The notes under the pieces: generated by a model
What the model was told of the DNA's origin: nothing
The model's database searches: none
Seen by the model: the letters and a program-made list of their open reading frames with translations, nothing else
Source: Diphasiastrum complanatum
Taxonomy: Eukaryota > Streptophyta > Lycopodiopsida > Lycopodiales > Lycopodiaceae
Direction of reading: 5' to 3'
Assembly: GCA_029204225.1 (NCBI GenBank)
Contig: CM055100.1
Coordinates: 29,760,149-29,824,148, forward strand
Length of the DNA: 64,000 bases
In this document: piece by piece, positions 1 to 11,470 of the stretch
Layout of the letters: each line of letters starts with the position of its first letter
Numbering within the stretch: the first letter of the stretch is position 1
Position numbers and translations under genes: made by a program

Positions 1-1249
1 GCTCATAGGTATCCATAAGGAACAATCCACCATGTAATGTTCCCGAAGCAATGATCATAAGAGATCTCTTTGGGTCTTTGATAAGACACTTGTCTTCTTT
101 GAATTCCACAACCAATCCTTGGTTCATAATTGTAGACACCGAAATGAGATTCTTTTTTATTTTTGGAACATAAAGTACATTACGAATGTACTTCTCCTCA
201 CCATTGGGTAAGATAATGAGGATTATTCCAATGCCTTTGATAGGATAAGAGGTGTTATCAACACCTTGAACTGTGCTTCCATCATGCACTTTCACAAGCT
301 TTGTGAAGACCTCTTTGTGATAAGTCATATGACGATTATCCTCCTTTTCAAATTGTTGTTCCAAATTAATGATTGCGGTACTTGTATCGTTACCTTTCTC
401 TTTTTCCTTTGCAAGCCTCTTCCTACATTCTTTAAATGTGATGCCCAAACTTCTTGCAATAGTGGCACTTACCCTTCTTCTTGGAGTCTTGATCTTGAGC
501 TTCCTTGGATTTTCGATCATCTTTGGAAGTGTTGAAAGAAGGCTTCCCTTTCCACTTGCCTTTGCCTTTGCCTTTCGCAAAGAAAGCTTGATCTTCTAGT
601 TCACCAAAGTTGATCCTTGTTTGCCCTTCTTGAAGAAGTAAGCCAACAAGTTCGTCGAAGGAGATTTGCTGTCCCCTAAGAGAAATGCTCAATGATGACA
701 CAAATGGAAGGTAAGAATTAGGAAGAGAGTTGAGAGTAATAGATACAAATTGTGAGTTCTCAATCACCTCTTCAATACCTTAAGCTCCTCTCGAAGATCC
801 TTGATCTTCGTCAAGTGGTTTGTAAGCAAATCACCTTCTTGCATCTTCAAGATAGAAAGTTGATTTCGAAGATATACCACTTTTGCCGCATTCTTTACTT
901 GAAACATCTTGGCAAATGTCTCCCAAGCACTTTTGGAAGTCTTGCATGATCGAATATGTGGAAGGATAGATCTCTTCACTGATAATGCAATGACGGAATG
1001 TGCTTGTGCATCTCGTCGATCCCACTTCTTTTGCTCATCGGAAGACACCTCCGTAGATGAAGAAGTAGTTGTTCTAGATGGTGTAATAGGTGCCAAGGTA
1101 GGCGGCCTCTCTTCGTCACCATTAATTACTTCCCACAAACCTTTAGCAATTAGAAGGTTCTTTATCATGTAGCACCACAAGGAATAGTTTGTGCCATCCA
1201 GCCTATCTTCATTAAATAAAGAACCAATAGACTCCGATTCTTTAGCCAT
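1..1249 (-). pseudogene. Ty1/copia Gag and protease-region polyprotein, 5' part, broken
   Basis: Minus-strand start of a copia polyprotein that runs off the left edge. The likely start is Met at 1249 (MAKESESIGSLF), followed by the Gag motif LDGTNYSLW and the KSAWETFAKMF region typical of UBN2-type copia Gag. Near 765-785 a one-base frameshift breaks the frame; the other frame resumes with VIENSQFVSITLNSLP and reaches a zinc knuckle CHYCKKFGHH near 432. From about 300 down to 1, minus-strand translation gives a protease/pre-integrase stretch (VLYVPKIKKNLISVS, then SGTLHGGLFLMD). Integrase and reverse transcriptase (RT) would lie outside the window. Because of the frameshift I call it a non-functional copy. 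Family certain, exact breaks approximate. Confidence 0.85.
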
Positions 1250-1843
1250 AACAGAAAAATCAGCTTGTAGTAGATAGGAAATAGACTTTCCAAGACAAAA
1301 TCTACTCAAAGGGCAATAACCTCAAAGCTGAAATTATGAGCAGAATAGATTGCAATACTCCACATGCAATTTGCTTAATAAGTAATGAAATAAGTGGCTA
1401 ACCTATGCTCAAAAAAACAGAATGCTCACAAATAGGTAGACTTTGAATGAAGCCAAAACCAAAAGCAGAAATTTGTGGCTAAAAAGAGTGCACACGATGT
1501 GCATATAGAGCTGCTGATGGTAGCGCCCTACACCAAGCTCACCAACAGGGAAATTTCAGCAAGAAATGTGTCCAAAACACATGTATCTTCATTTAAGAAG
1601 TAAATCTGAAATTTTCAGCATGTAATTGAGTCAAGATAACATGTAATTGGTTTGAGCATGGGCGCCCTACTGCTAGCTCTCAAATAGGTGAAGGTGCCCT
1701 GCAATTTCCTGCAAAAAAGCTATAAGAAGATGAACAGATCCTTCTCCTGCAAAAATCAGCAGCTTGATGATTTTTTGCTACCAAAAGGGGAAGAAGATAG
1801 CTTTCTATTGGGCGCCCTGCTGCAAGCAATCTGATCACGTAAA

Positions 1844-1856
1844 GGCTCTGATACCA
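1844..1856 (-). other. Primer binding site of the left copia element
   Basis: On the minus strand this reads TGGTATCAGAGCC, complementary to the 3' end of plant initiator-Met tRNA. It directly abuts the LTR at 1857, which fixes the element's orientation. The 594-bp leader between it and Gag (1250-1843) has no gene; it contains several GGCGCCCT motifs. Confidence 0.85.
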
Positions 1857-2360
1857 TGTAGGAAATAGAAGCCTAAGGATCCAGAATCTTAACTATTCAA
1901 TCACACAAAGCATTCTCAAAAGAAAGAGAGAGATGGCTAGAAACCCTCTTGTAGAAACTCGTGGACAGCCAAGGAGAATAGTCACTATTGCTTACAAAAG
2001 TGTCTCATACAAATGGGATGCACACATATATATAGTCCAAGATGACTACCTAACTTCATGACTATTGGTTATCCAACTACTTGACTATTGGCTTTCCAAC
2101 TACTTGACTATTGACTATCCACAACTTTCTATAAGTTACATAGAAAGAATAAGGTACCTCCAATATGTCAAGTTGGGTTACTTAATGTCACAATTAGGCC
2201 TAGTGGACCCATGAGTCCCTACCAAGTTAATTTCATACTAACTTAGCTAACTTTAAGTTTAGTAGGCCTAATATAATAAATGACCATGGTTACACAACTC
2301 TCGACCTTTTGGGTCAAAGTAGCCTATGGTAATGTAAGCAATTCCATTTACATTCCAACA
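1857..2360 (-). mobile_element. 5' LTR (504 bp) of the left copia element
   Basis: Read on the minus strand it starts TGTTGGAATG and ends TTTCCTACA, canonical TG...CA termini, with the primer binding site immediately downstream. A TATATATATG box lies near 2022-2036 and is a plausible U3 promoter. The matching LTR is outside the window, so the target-site duplication (first flank base 2361) cannot be checked. Confidence 0.8.
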
Positions 2361-2556
2361 GAGACGAGGGTGATGGTTGATGGTATGGGACACCAGTTAT
2401 CGCAGGAGGCTTGACTAGGCATGAGGATGTCGATAGCTCTAGTGCATGGGGGTGTCAGTAGTGACCTTATGGATGGGCGGATACGGTGCGTCGTCACTGG
2501 TATGGGGCGTGCATCAACCTTCAAGGCAATCGGAGATCCAAGGGAGTTGTAACATT
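2361..2556 (+). mobile_element. Probable 5' LTR remnant of gypsy-1
   Basis: Contains TGGTATGGGACACC followed by CAGTTATCGCAGGAGGCT near 2380-2412. The same sequence with few changes recurs at 11440-11470, just after the gypsy-1 polyprotein, as expected of two LTR ends. It is followed by a primer-binding-like site at 2557. The exact left end is unclear because the left copia element borders it at 2360. Confidence 0.5.
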
Positions 2557-2568
2557 TGGTATCAAAGC
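2557..2568 (+). other. Primer binding site-like sequence of gypsy-1
   Basis: TGGTATCAAAGC differs by one base from the standard initiator-Met primer site TGGTATCAGAGC and lies a few bases after the LTR-like segment, in the orientation of the downstream Gag. Confidence 0.6.
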
Positions 2569-2896
2569 CGCCGATTTTCTTTAAGGTGCACTAGCTCCCT
2601 TACATGCTTTAGCGGCTTTGTGTTCTCTTTTAGGGAATGTGGCTATTTGTATTCTTTAACCTTTGTTTCAAGTTCACTCTTGAAAAGGGTTGAGCCTTTT
2701 TTTTGAGAACTACATGCAAACTGGTTGTTCTTTTAAGTTCAATATCTTTTCTTTCGAACCTTTTCTTGGTTCTTGGAAAGAAGAGACTTAAGCTTGTCCT
2801 CCTAGAGTTATTAGATTGTATTTCTTTTATGGAGAAATGTTTGGAGGGTTTAAACTAAATTTTTTAAGATTAGGAAACCCCCCACTCTTAACATTT

Positions 2897-3179
2897 GTTT
2901 CCCCTTTAATTGCAAAAAAAAAAAGGAATTAAAGAAGTGATTTGGACCTGTGGACTTGCGAACTGCAAAGTCCTACAGGCAGGCCTCTTCTACGGCTATG
3001 GGGTGGGGGGGGGGATGTTTCTTCCCCAGCTATCCCCTGTTTCCCCTTTAATTGCAAAAAAAAAAGGAATTAAAGAAGTGATTTGGACCTGTGGACTTGC
3101 GAACTGCAAAGTCCTACAGGCAGGCCTCTTCTACGGCTATGGGGTGGGGGAGGGGATGTTTCTTCCCCAGCTATCCCCT
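2897..3179 (+). repeat. Tandem duplication, two units of about 142 bp
   Basis: Units 2897-3038 and 3039-3179 are nearly identical. Each begins GTTTCCCCTTTAATTGC, runs through a poly-A tract, and ends in a G-run followed by CTTCCCCAGCTATCCCCT. It lies in the long gypsy-1 leader (2569-4068). That leader shows no gene otherwise, only A/G homopolymer runs. Confidence 0.9.
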
Positions 3180-4068
3180 TCTCATATGCACACACCCAAA
3201 AAACAAAAAAGAACTACAAGAATTTTTTTTCCTCGAGTGCTGGCTCGAGCTGGCGGGGATTGGCACCTCGGGCCTGCACTTGCAAGTTGCACGGTCCGCA
3301 GTTGGGGGGACAGGGGAAATTTCCTTCCCCCTTTGTAATTTTTTTTAGCCTACAACAGTTGCAGCTACGATCACTTTTATTAGGGGGGGGGAGATAGTAC
3401 TATGTACTTTCCCCCTCCTCAATCTTTGATGTGACATTTTGGGAGAGGGGAATGTACACTTCTCCACAGAAACAAAAACCTTGAAGCAAAAGTTTGACAA
3501 AATGTATTGAAACTTAAGTAATAAGTTTAAAACTTTGCTTCTAAGTTGAAATTTTATACTCTATGAGGGAAATCCCAAAAGAGGCTTTTAATCTCTGCTT
3601 AAAAGATTGAACCAAGATCATTTCTTGGAGCTCTGTCCTTCAAGTTCGTACTACCCCTCCTCCCTCTCTCTGTCCCTACAGATCTCCAAAGTTTTGGAGA
3701 GGACCTGAGGTACGTAGGGGAAGGGAGGTGGGAGAGGAACATTAACGGATTTTAATATCCCTTTGGAGTCCATGAGCCATGTGGCACCCTTTGGTGGTCC
3801 CACATGGTGGGGAAACTCTAGAAGGAATGGGGCCTTTCTTGGGCACCACTTGTCCTTTTTGAATGGAGAAAGGGGAGGAGCTTAGGAGAGGGGGTAAAGG
3901 AATGTAGGTTCACATTCCTTCACCCCATTTTCCCAAGTTGCTTGTTCTTGCTAAGCTCAAGTTAGTTTATTTTCTTGGCCTTTTGAGCTACAGTTGTCAG
4001 TTTTTGACGGTTTGGACGCCGTTGCTCTCCGTTCTTCCTCTAGTTTCTTCCTACTCTTTACTCTTGCC

Positions 4069-4950
4069 ATGGAGACTCCTATGGATGTCACCCAAGCTCC
4101 AAGCCCGCCGGCTGGGGCTGATATGGAGGAAATGGCGTGTGCGATAAATTTGTTGTAGCAATAGATTGTCGACATGCAGTCCAAGCATGAACGGACGGAG
4201 GCCGAAATGAGGGCTATGACCCATTCAGCAGACACTCCTCAACCCGATGTTGACGCTACAATTCTTTACGGGTTATAGAAAGGACAAACACCAGGACATG
4301 GTCTTGGCTTGGCTTGATCGACGGACATCTCATTTTTCCATGCACGATCTGCCAGACAGCTCCCAGTTTGCGACTGCCATTATGTTCTTAAGGGTAAAGC
4401 GTACTCATAGTGGCAGGATCTTAAGGAGCGTGCTACAAACCCAACTACTTGGGATGATTTTCAAGTAGGCTTTAAGGCTGCCTTTATGCCAGTCCTCGAC
4501 GATTTTGAATATTATCGTTGATTTGCTACATTGCAAATGGGGACGAAACCCTTGGATGTCTATTTGCAAGACTTCCAAGAAGCTGCTTCGCAGTTTGTTA
4601 ACCGCATTGACGGAGTTCTCCTCAAGCTGCATTTTATTTTGGGCTTGCCCAAAGAGTATCAGCTAGAGGTCCTCCACAATCAGCCACAATGCAATGCCGT
4701 GCATTTCGCTCGAATTTCTGACGATACGCACATAGTAACTCGCAAAGAGCAACAAAAACCTGAATCCAAGGACAAACCCTCTTCGGGCCCTTCCTTTAAA
4801 AAGGGCAAAGAGAGAGTTGTTGACGAGGCTTCCCCTTCGGGAAAGAAAAAGAAGCGCCCTCGGTTGGAGAGAGGCTCAAAAACTGACTTTGACAAGGCCA
4901 AGAGCGGCGGGTTGTGTTTCTCCTGCATGGAGAAGGGCACCTTTTGAAGG
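4069..4950 (+). pseudogene. Gypsy-1 Gag, degenerate
   Basis: The likely start is ATG 4069 (METPMDVTQAPSPPAG). In-frame stops follow near 4155-4164, 4275 and 4518. The recognisable Gag core is WDDFQVGFKAAFMP and then PLDVYLQDFQEAASQFVNRI around 4455-4620, as in the retrotransposon Gag of Ty3/gypsy elements. A basic tail leads to a zinc knuckle whose first half (CFSCMEKG) and second half (HLLKDC) sit in different frames, so a one-base frameshift lies near 4938. Non-functional. Confidence 0.85.
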
Positions 4951-5791
4951 ATTGCCTGAAGAAATGGAAGAAGGGTGGCCGCTCTTTCAAAGCTCCAGGT
5001 AATTCTTCTATTTCTTGTATTGATGTATCCTTTGTGGATGAAACTGTATGTAGTAATTGTTGTTTTAATACTGCGGTGTTTGGACCTCACGACCTCATTC
5101 GGCTGAGTGGGTTCGTAGGCAGCCAACCTGTGAGTATTTTGTTTGACGACGTTTCTACTCATAATTTTATTAATGCTAAAATTGGTGTGGCAACCGCACC
5201 AAGTGACCACAAGTACGTGGTTAGGATGGCAACGGGTGGGGAGCAGCAAGTCTGGGACCAGTTTGTCCCCCACGTGTCGTTGAAGATTCAAAACTATAAG
5301 ATAGTTTATCTTTTTCTATTATGAATTTTGATAAGGTAGATTTAATCCTAGGCAAAGAATGGTTTTATGTTAGGAATGAGTCGTTAAAGAAAGATTCTCA
5401 TAGTTTATCTTTCTTGCATAATGGTTCTATGGTTTATCTTAAAGGCGATGAGCTTGATCTACCTTTTGTAACTGCTCATGAGGCTAATCAATCTTTATTA
5501 GATTCAGAGTATCACTCGTATTTATGTTATTTGAAAGATGAATCTTACATGAATGTTTTTGTTACTCATAATTTATGTTGATGTATCGTCTTTTCCTAAA
5601 GCATTGTCTTTTTCAGGTGTTAATTTAGAATCAACACCTGAGGGCAAAATCTTTAAAAGACTTAGGGAGGAATATAGTGATATATTCCTTGAGTAGTTGC
5701 CTGAGGGTCTTCCCCCCTCTAGGGGAGTAGACCATCACATAGATCTCCTTCCCGACAGCTCTCCTGTATTGCTTTTTCCTTACAGGATGAG
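4951..5791 (+). pseudogene. Gypsy-1 protease and start of RT, interrupted
   Basis: Translation gives a retropepsin-like segment, SILFDDVSTHNFINAKIG, near 5130-5190. The usual active site D-S-G is D-D-V here, so the protease is probably dead. LILGKEWF follows near 5345. From about 5700 the RT lead-in LPPSRGVDHHIDLLPDSSPV ends in PYRM at 5790, where gypsy-2 is inserted. Stops and frame changes occur at about 5324, 5581 and 5695. The reading continues after the insertion at 9263. Confidence 0.8.
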
Positions 5792-6217
5792 AGTTATGGA
5801 CTCGGCTCATTACATTCGCCGCGTCCATTTACATTTACTTTACTTTATGCATAAGCAGGCCTTGGGCCCTTTTTTATTCATTAGTGACACTTAGACTATA
5901 TGGTTGGCCTCTGGCCTTATTATTCATTATTAGGCCATTTGGACATATTACTGGAGAGGGCGCACTATTTTCCCTCCCAGTTGGGCCCTAGCCACCGGAA
6001 GCTTCCTTTTAGGGCTTCCTCTTGGCTATAAGTAGGGAAACTGTGTCATTTGTTATTCAGCTGATGATATTTATCTCTCTCTTTAGCCTCCTTAATCTCT
6101 CTCTTTCCTGCTTTCTAGGGTTAAGTCTTGCTTATGTGCCGCTTTCATAGCTTAAGTCTTGCTTATGTGATGCTTTCATAGCTTAGCTCTAGATCAGCTG
6201 TGGCTCTATTCGTAACT
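5792..6217 (+). mobile_element. Gypsy-2 5' LTR (426 bp)
   Basis: Begins AGTTATGGACTCGG and ends CGTAACT. Differs from the 3' LTR by substitutions and a few short indels, including an 8-bp CTCTGGCC-type duplication here and about 17 bp missing near 5960. CTATAAGTAGGG near 6029 is a likely TATA region. Confidence 0.9.
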
Positions 6218-6229
6218 TGGTATTAGAGC
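6218..6229 (+). other. Gypsy-2 primer binding site
   Basis: TGGTATTAGAGC starts immediately after the LTR; one mismatch to the initiator-Met tRNA site. Confidence 0.8.
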
Positions 6230-6917
6230 ACTTTCCTGATGGCTGAATTTCAGATCTGATTTTTTGATTGGGTGCCCATTTTCCTTGCTGATTTTTCTCT
6301 CTTTGCTGAGGGCTTTCGTCTCTTTGCTGCAGCAACATTCAGCACAGTTTGGAGGAGGACCAGCTCCTATCAAAGCATTTTCCTTGGCGGAGCTTTAGCA
6401 GATAGTTAGTGGAAGTACTTCCGCTAAATTTGGCGGCTGGAATTTTTTTTTTTTTTTTTGTTGGGCAGATTATTTCCGGCGCCCAAGTTCCAACCCTCTA
6501 TCACCCGTTTCCAGCTTGTTTGCAGGCTCTCCAGCGCCCAATTCCCTCATCTCTTTCATCCGTTCCTCCTCCCATTTTCAACCCTCTCACTTTTGTTTGC
6601 AGGCTGTCCAGCCGCTTCATACTTGTCACTTTCGTCCGTTTTTGTCTCCGTTTGCAGCCATTTTTCACACCTTGTTTGCAGGCTGCCCATCGCCCATCCT
6701 CAACCAAATTTCACAAAATTTCGACTCCGTTTGATACTCCAATTTGTCACTTGCCTCCTGGCTGTCCAGTGCATTTTTACAGCCTTCATTTTCACTTTTT
6801 TCATTTGCTAATTGCTGTCCTTTCTTAGTTGTGATAATAGTGGTTTTAATAGACTAATTTGGGGTGACGACAAGAGTCCGCTCTCTCAAGTTTTTGTCTA
6901 TTCCTTCCACTATCATT

Positions 6918-7178
6918 ATGGCACATTCACCTACCCCGAGTGAGACTACTCAAGAAACCTTATCCGTTCAGTTTCGTCGCATGGATGAGACCCTTTCTGG
7001 CCTTGTTCTTCGCTTCGATACCGTTATGACGGGCTTTGCTACTATGCAGTCACAGATTGATTCTTTACAGCCTCATGGTCCTGGGAAAGCTCCTGTTTTT
7101 CCTTCATTTGGGACTCCCCCTCCATTTGGATTTCCATCTTCCTCTGCTAGTCAGCCTGGTGGTGGACCATTCATTTTT
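6918..7178 (+). pseudogene. Gypsy-2 Gag N-terminus, truncated
   Basis: The frame from ATG 6918 reads MAHSPTPSETTQETLSVQF and continues to a Pro/Gly/Phe-rich stretch GTPPPFGFPSS. This is the usual short N-terminal coil and linker of plant gypsy Gag. At about 7178 the frame jumps into the end of RNase H, so the rest of Gag, the protease and RT are deleted. Between the LTR and this start (6230-6917) there is no gene, only C/T-rich leader with repeated GTTTGCAGGCT motifs. Confidence 0.7.
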
Positions 7179-8780
7179 CCATATTGTATCGTCCTGGTCG
7201 TGCTAACACTGCTGCTGATGCATTATCTCGTCTTCCAGCTTTGTTGAATACACTCGTTTCTACTATTCCTCCATGGTTTGATGATCTACCTGCAGCATAC
7301 CTTACATGTTCTGATTTTCGTGATGTTTTTAGTTCTGCCCCACCCGTTTCGTCCCGTCCTCATCAGGTTTAGTCCATTGTTGACAACCATCTTTATCGTT
7401 ATGATTCTCTTTGTATTCCTAGTTCCTTGGGTATCCGTTCCCAATTGTTGTCGGATGCTCATTCCTCTCCTGTTGGGGGTCACTTTGGTTTTCAGAAGTC
7501 TTATGCTCGTCTCAAAGACCATTTCTATTGGCCCTCTCTTCGATCTGAGCTTGCTGTACTTATTCGTACCTGCCCTTTTTGTCTTCGTAATAAGTACTCC
7601 CGTGCTAAATCTGCTGGTTTGCTCCAGAGTTGGCCTATTCCTCATCGCCAATGGACTGATATATCTATGGACTTTATCCTTGGCCTTCCCCATACCCAGC
7701 GTGGTCACGATTCATGTATGGTGGTAGTTGACAGGTTCTCGAAACAGGCACATTTTATACCAGTTCGCAGTACTATCACAGCAGAGCAGTGTGCACGCTT
7801 GTTCCTGTCAGAGATTTTCCTCCTGCATGGATTTCCTCGTACTATCCTTTCTGATCGGGATAGTAAGTTTACATCTATATTCTGGACAGAGCTTAGGCGT
7901 ATATTGGATGTATAGCTTTTTATGGGTTCTACTTATCATTCTACTTCTGATGGGCAGTCTGAGGTCCTTAACAGGATCCTTGAGGATTATTATGCCATTT
8001 TGTTACTCCTTCAGGGAAGGATTGGGATCAGCATTTATGTTTAGCAGAGTATAGCTATAATAGCTCTGTTAGTACCAGCACAGGTGTCTCACCATTTTTA
8101 TTATCTCATGGCTATGCACCTCTTTTACCTAGCATTTCTCTCCCTCCTGAGGATACACCTGTCACACTTGCATCTTTTCTATCAGTGCTCGAGAGCTTAT
8201 TACCCGGGCCAGTTCTCATTTACAGCATGTTCAGCAGCGTTATCAAACCTCAGTTGATCGTCACCGCCGCCATGTTGAGTTTCAGCTTGGAGATATGGTT
8301 TATCTACGCCTACGGTTTGCACGTCATCATTTTGTCCAGGGCCATGCTTCTATTGAGAAGCTTGCACCACGTTATTATGGGCCTTCTCGCATTTTGGAGG
8401 TTCTTAGTCCAGTTACATATCGCTTACAGCTTCCTGCTTTCACACGCGTGTGTGATGTATTCCATGTCAGTTTATTACGTGCTGCTATTGAGGATGACGC
8501 TCCTTGTGATGCTGAGTTTCCTACTGCTCCAGAGTTATTTCCATTTTTACCTGCTGCTATATTACAGGTTCGTCTATACCATAGTCGACGCCGCCGGCAG
8601 ATTGAGTTTTTGGTCCAGTGGGATGGTCGTCCTATTGAGGAGGCCACATGGGAGCCTATTGATGTCTTTTATCATACACCATCACTTGCGAATCAGGCTC
8701 GTGCTCTTGCTGCACTTGTTGATTCCTCTACATCAGATGTTGTTCTAGCTGTTGATGCACCAGGGCTTGCTGCTACTTGA
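7179..8780 (+). pseudogene. Gypsy-2 RNase H end, integrase and chromodomain
   Basis: Starts with the RNase H tail YRPGRANTAADALSRL. The integrase zinc finger is DAH...GGHFG...CPFCLRNK near 7455-7590. The catalytic residues are visible: Asp in DISMDFILGLP, Asp in SDRDSKF, Glu in SDGQSEVLNR, although a TAG stop at 7913 separates the last one and frameshifts occur at about 8010 and 8270. The C-terminal frame 8295-8780 carries VCDVFHVSLLR and then a chromodomain-like segment, IEFLVQWDGRPIEEATWEP, assigning the element to the chromoviruses. Ends at the TGA near 8780. Confidence 0.88.
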
Positions 8781-8827
8781 TCTAGTTTCTTTTCGGCAGT
8801 TGGGTCTTTTTCTTTTGTGCCAAGGAG

Positions 8828-9262
8828 AGTTATGGACTCGGCTCATTACATTCGCCGCGTCCATTTACATTTACTTTACTTTATGCATAAGCAGGCCTTG
8901 GGCCCTTTTTTATTCATTAGTGACACTTAGACTATATGGTTGGCCTTATTATTCATTATTATGCCATTTGGACATATTACTGGAGAGTGGGGGCCTTCTT
9001 GGAGGGCGCACTGTTTTCCCTCCCAGTTGGGCCCTAGCCACTGGAAGCTTCCTTTTAGGGCTTCCTTTTGGCTATAAGTAGGGAAACTGTGTCATTTGTA
9101 TTCAGCTGATGATATTGATCTCTCTCTTTAGCCTCCTTAATTTCTCTCTTTCCTGCTTTCTAGGGTTAAGTCTTGCTTATGTGCTGCTTTCATAGCTTAA
9201 GTCTTGCTTATGTGATGCTTTCATAGCTTAGCTCTAGATCAGTTGTGGCTCTATTCATAACT
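8828..9262 (+). mobile_element. Gypsy-2 3' LTR (435 bp)
   Basis: Starts AGTTATGGACTCGG after the purine-rich CCAAGGAG and ends CATAACT directly before ATGAG (9263-9267). Confidence 0.9.
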
Positions 9263-11137
9263 ATGAGCCCGAAGGAAGAAGATGAAGTTGCTAGGCAACT
9301 TGAGGAGTTACGTAATGGCCACATTAGACCCAGTAAGTCCCCTTGGGGAGCTCCTGTTTTGTTAACATGCAAGAAAGACAGTGGTTCGTCTTTGTGTCGA
9401 TTTCAGAAAGCTTCATAAAATAACTATTAAGAACTATTATCCCTTACCTCGGATAGACGACTTAATGGACCGATTGAATGGTGATAGATACTTCACCAAA
9501 TTGGACCTTAGGTCGGGGTACCATCAAAGTAGAATCCACGAGGGGGATGTTTCTAAAACTGGTTTTCGTGTGGCCGTTGCGAATTTTTAGTTTTACCCTT
9601 TGGTCTAACTAATGCTCCAACAAATGATGAACAATATCCTTCGTCCATATCTAGGAAAGTTTCTGGTCGTATATTTGGACGACATATTGATTTATAGTAA
9701 ACTCTTGAGGAACATGAGGCACATTCTAAGACAGGCAAAGCTTTATGCTAAGGAGTCTAAGTGTGAGTTCTTTCAAACAAGACTCAAGTACTTGGGACAT
9801 GTCGTTTCCGATTGAGGTCTTGAGATTGATTACGATAAGGTCCAGAAAGTTCGTGATTGGCCTATCTTGAAAACCATTAGGGAAGTTAAATCTTTTTTGG
9901 GCTTCACAGGTTTTTTCCATAAATTCACTAAAGACCATATGCCTTAATTGCATTGCCTCTAACGAATCTTCTTAAGGGAGTAAAGAAAGCCAAAAGAAAA
10001 ACTAAAAAAGGTAATAAGAAGAAAGCCGAAAGGCGTTCAAAAATCAGTCCACCTATTATTTGGACCTGAACTTAATCAAAGCGATGTTAGTGGCTACAAC
10101 CTCACCCCTATCTTACACATAGTGGACCCTAGCAAACCTTTCCTGGTGGAAACGGATGCGGTGGGTGCAGTCCTTTACCAGGATGGTAGACCTATGGCTT
10201 TCGAAAGCAAGTTGGACCCAGCTCAAAATAGATATTCTACTTATGAGAAGGGACTTTTTGCTGTCATCCACGCGTTAAAGATTCTGAGACATTATTTGTA
10301 TGGATCTAAATTTGTGGTTATGACAGATCATGAGTGCCTCAGACCTTAGGGGTCGGAAGGCCCGTTGGTCGGAGCTCATTCAGGAGTTCGAATTCGACAT
10401 AAAGTACCGTCAAGGTACATCGAATTGTGTCGTTGATGCTTTGAGCCGGATTGGAGAGGCTAATCAGTTGTGCTTTGCTGAGTTCCATTCCAAGTTGTAT
10501 ATTTCTCTGCGAGACCTTTGTCGGACCGATGAGTTTTTCGGTCGTATTTGGCATGAAGTCCTGGCAGGAAGCTCTTTTGTGAGAAATAATCTTGGAAAGC
10601 AGAAGAGAAGATACCTGATGATTATTTCATTAGGAATGGTTTACTTTTTTGTAGAGGAAAAGTATGTGTATCAAATATCACGAACATTAGGGCCCAAATC
10701 CTGCATGAGTGCCACGATAGCCCCAGTGCGGGACACCCTGGTATACAGAGGACACTTGACCTTGTTAGAAGAGAATTTTATTGGCCAAAAATGAAAGGTC
10801 ATGAGAAGGCTTATGTTCAAAGGTGTGAACAATGCCAAGTTAACAAAGTGGAAAGACTCAAAGCAGCTGGTTTGTTACATCCGTTGGAAATTTCCAGCAA
10901 GAAGTGGGAAAGTATTTCCATGGATTTTGTGGTCGAACTTCCCAAGTATGGGAAGGGTCACGATGCCATTTGGGCAGTAGTTGACAGGCTTACCAAAATG
11001 GCACAATTTATTCCAACAAAAATTTCTGTCAAAGCTTCGGAACTTGCTCAACTCTTTGTTGAAAAGTTGTTCAGGTTGTATGTTATAGTGGTCCTTTCAA
11101 GGTTGTTAACAAGATTGGTAGGACTGTGTATGGACTA
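9263..11137 (+). pseudogene. Gypsy-1 RT, RNase H and partial integrase (continued)
   Basis: Continues the host element after gypsy-2: MSPKEEDEVARQLEEL, then DFRKL, DLRSGYHQ and the RT catalytic YLDD (VVYLDDILIYS, near 9670-9700). RNase H is marked by VETDAVGAVLYQDGRPMAFES (10145-10210) and DALSRIGEANQL (near 10435). The integrase zinc finger (HECHDSP..GHPG and CEQCQVNK) and the first catalytic Asp (SMDFVVELP, near 10915) are present. At about 11080 the protein jumps to the C-terminus, so the second Asp and the Glu are deleted. Many frameshifts. Non-functional. Confidence 0.88.
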
Positions 11138-11421
11138 AAACTCCTTGTTGGAACTAAGGTCCATCATGTATTCCATGTTAGTCGTTTAAAGGAACGACTT
11201 GGTGGAAAGGATAACCTGACTCCCACAGATGATCTAGTGTTATTGGAGGATTTGACTGCTTTTGTACCCCATGAACCGGACAAGATCATGGATACCCGAC
11301 GTCATCAGCTGAGAAATTGTTTGAAATCTGAACATCTGATTGTGGAAAGGTAAGTCAGATGATGAGGACACCTGGGAGAAGGAAGACGATATGAGACTTA
11401 GATTCCCTGGTTTTCTCCCAT
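11085..11421 (+). pseudogene. Gypsy-1 integrase C-terminus with chromodomain-like tail
   Basis: VHHVFHVSRLKERLGGKD matches the linker after plant gypsy integrase. The tail PDKIMDTRRHQLRN, with SDDEDTWEKEDDMRLRF shortly after, resembles the chromodomain end of chromoviruses. A stop follows the tail at about 11420. The copy of the LTR start (TGGTATGGGACGCC) follows at about 11440. Confidence 0.7.
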
Positions 11422-11439
11422 AGAAAGAAGTTTTTATGG

Positions 11440-11470
11440 TGGTATGGGACGCCAATTATCACAGGAGGCT
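11440..11470 (+). mobile_element. Gypsy-1 3' LTR stub
   Basis: About 30 bp match the LTR-like start at 2380-2412 and then the similarity stops, so the 3' LTR is truncated. Confidence 0.5.

Larger units (their letters stand above)
5792..9262 (+). mobile_element. Gypsy-2, nested chromodomain Ty3/gypsy element, internally deleted
   Basis: A complete 3.47-kb insertion: LTRs 5792-6217 and 8828-9262, primer site 6218-6229, purine tract just before 8828, and a 5-bp target duplication ATGAG at 5787-5791 and 9263-9267. Removing it plus one ATGAG rejoins the gypsy-1 RT frame. The interior joins the middle of Gag to the end of RNase H, so protease and most of RT are missing. The copy cannot move on its own. 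The LTR termini are AGTTATG...CATAACT, not TG...CA. Confidence 0.9.
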
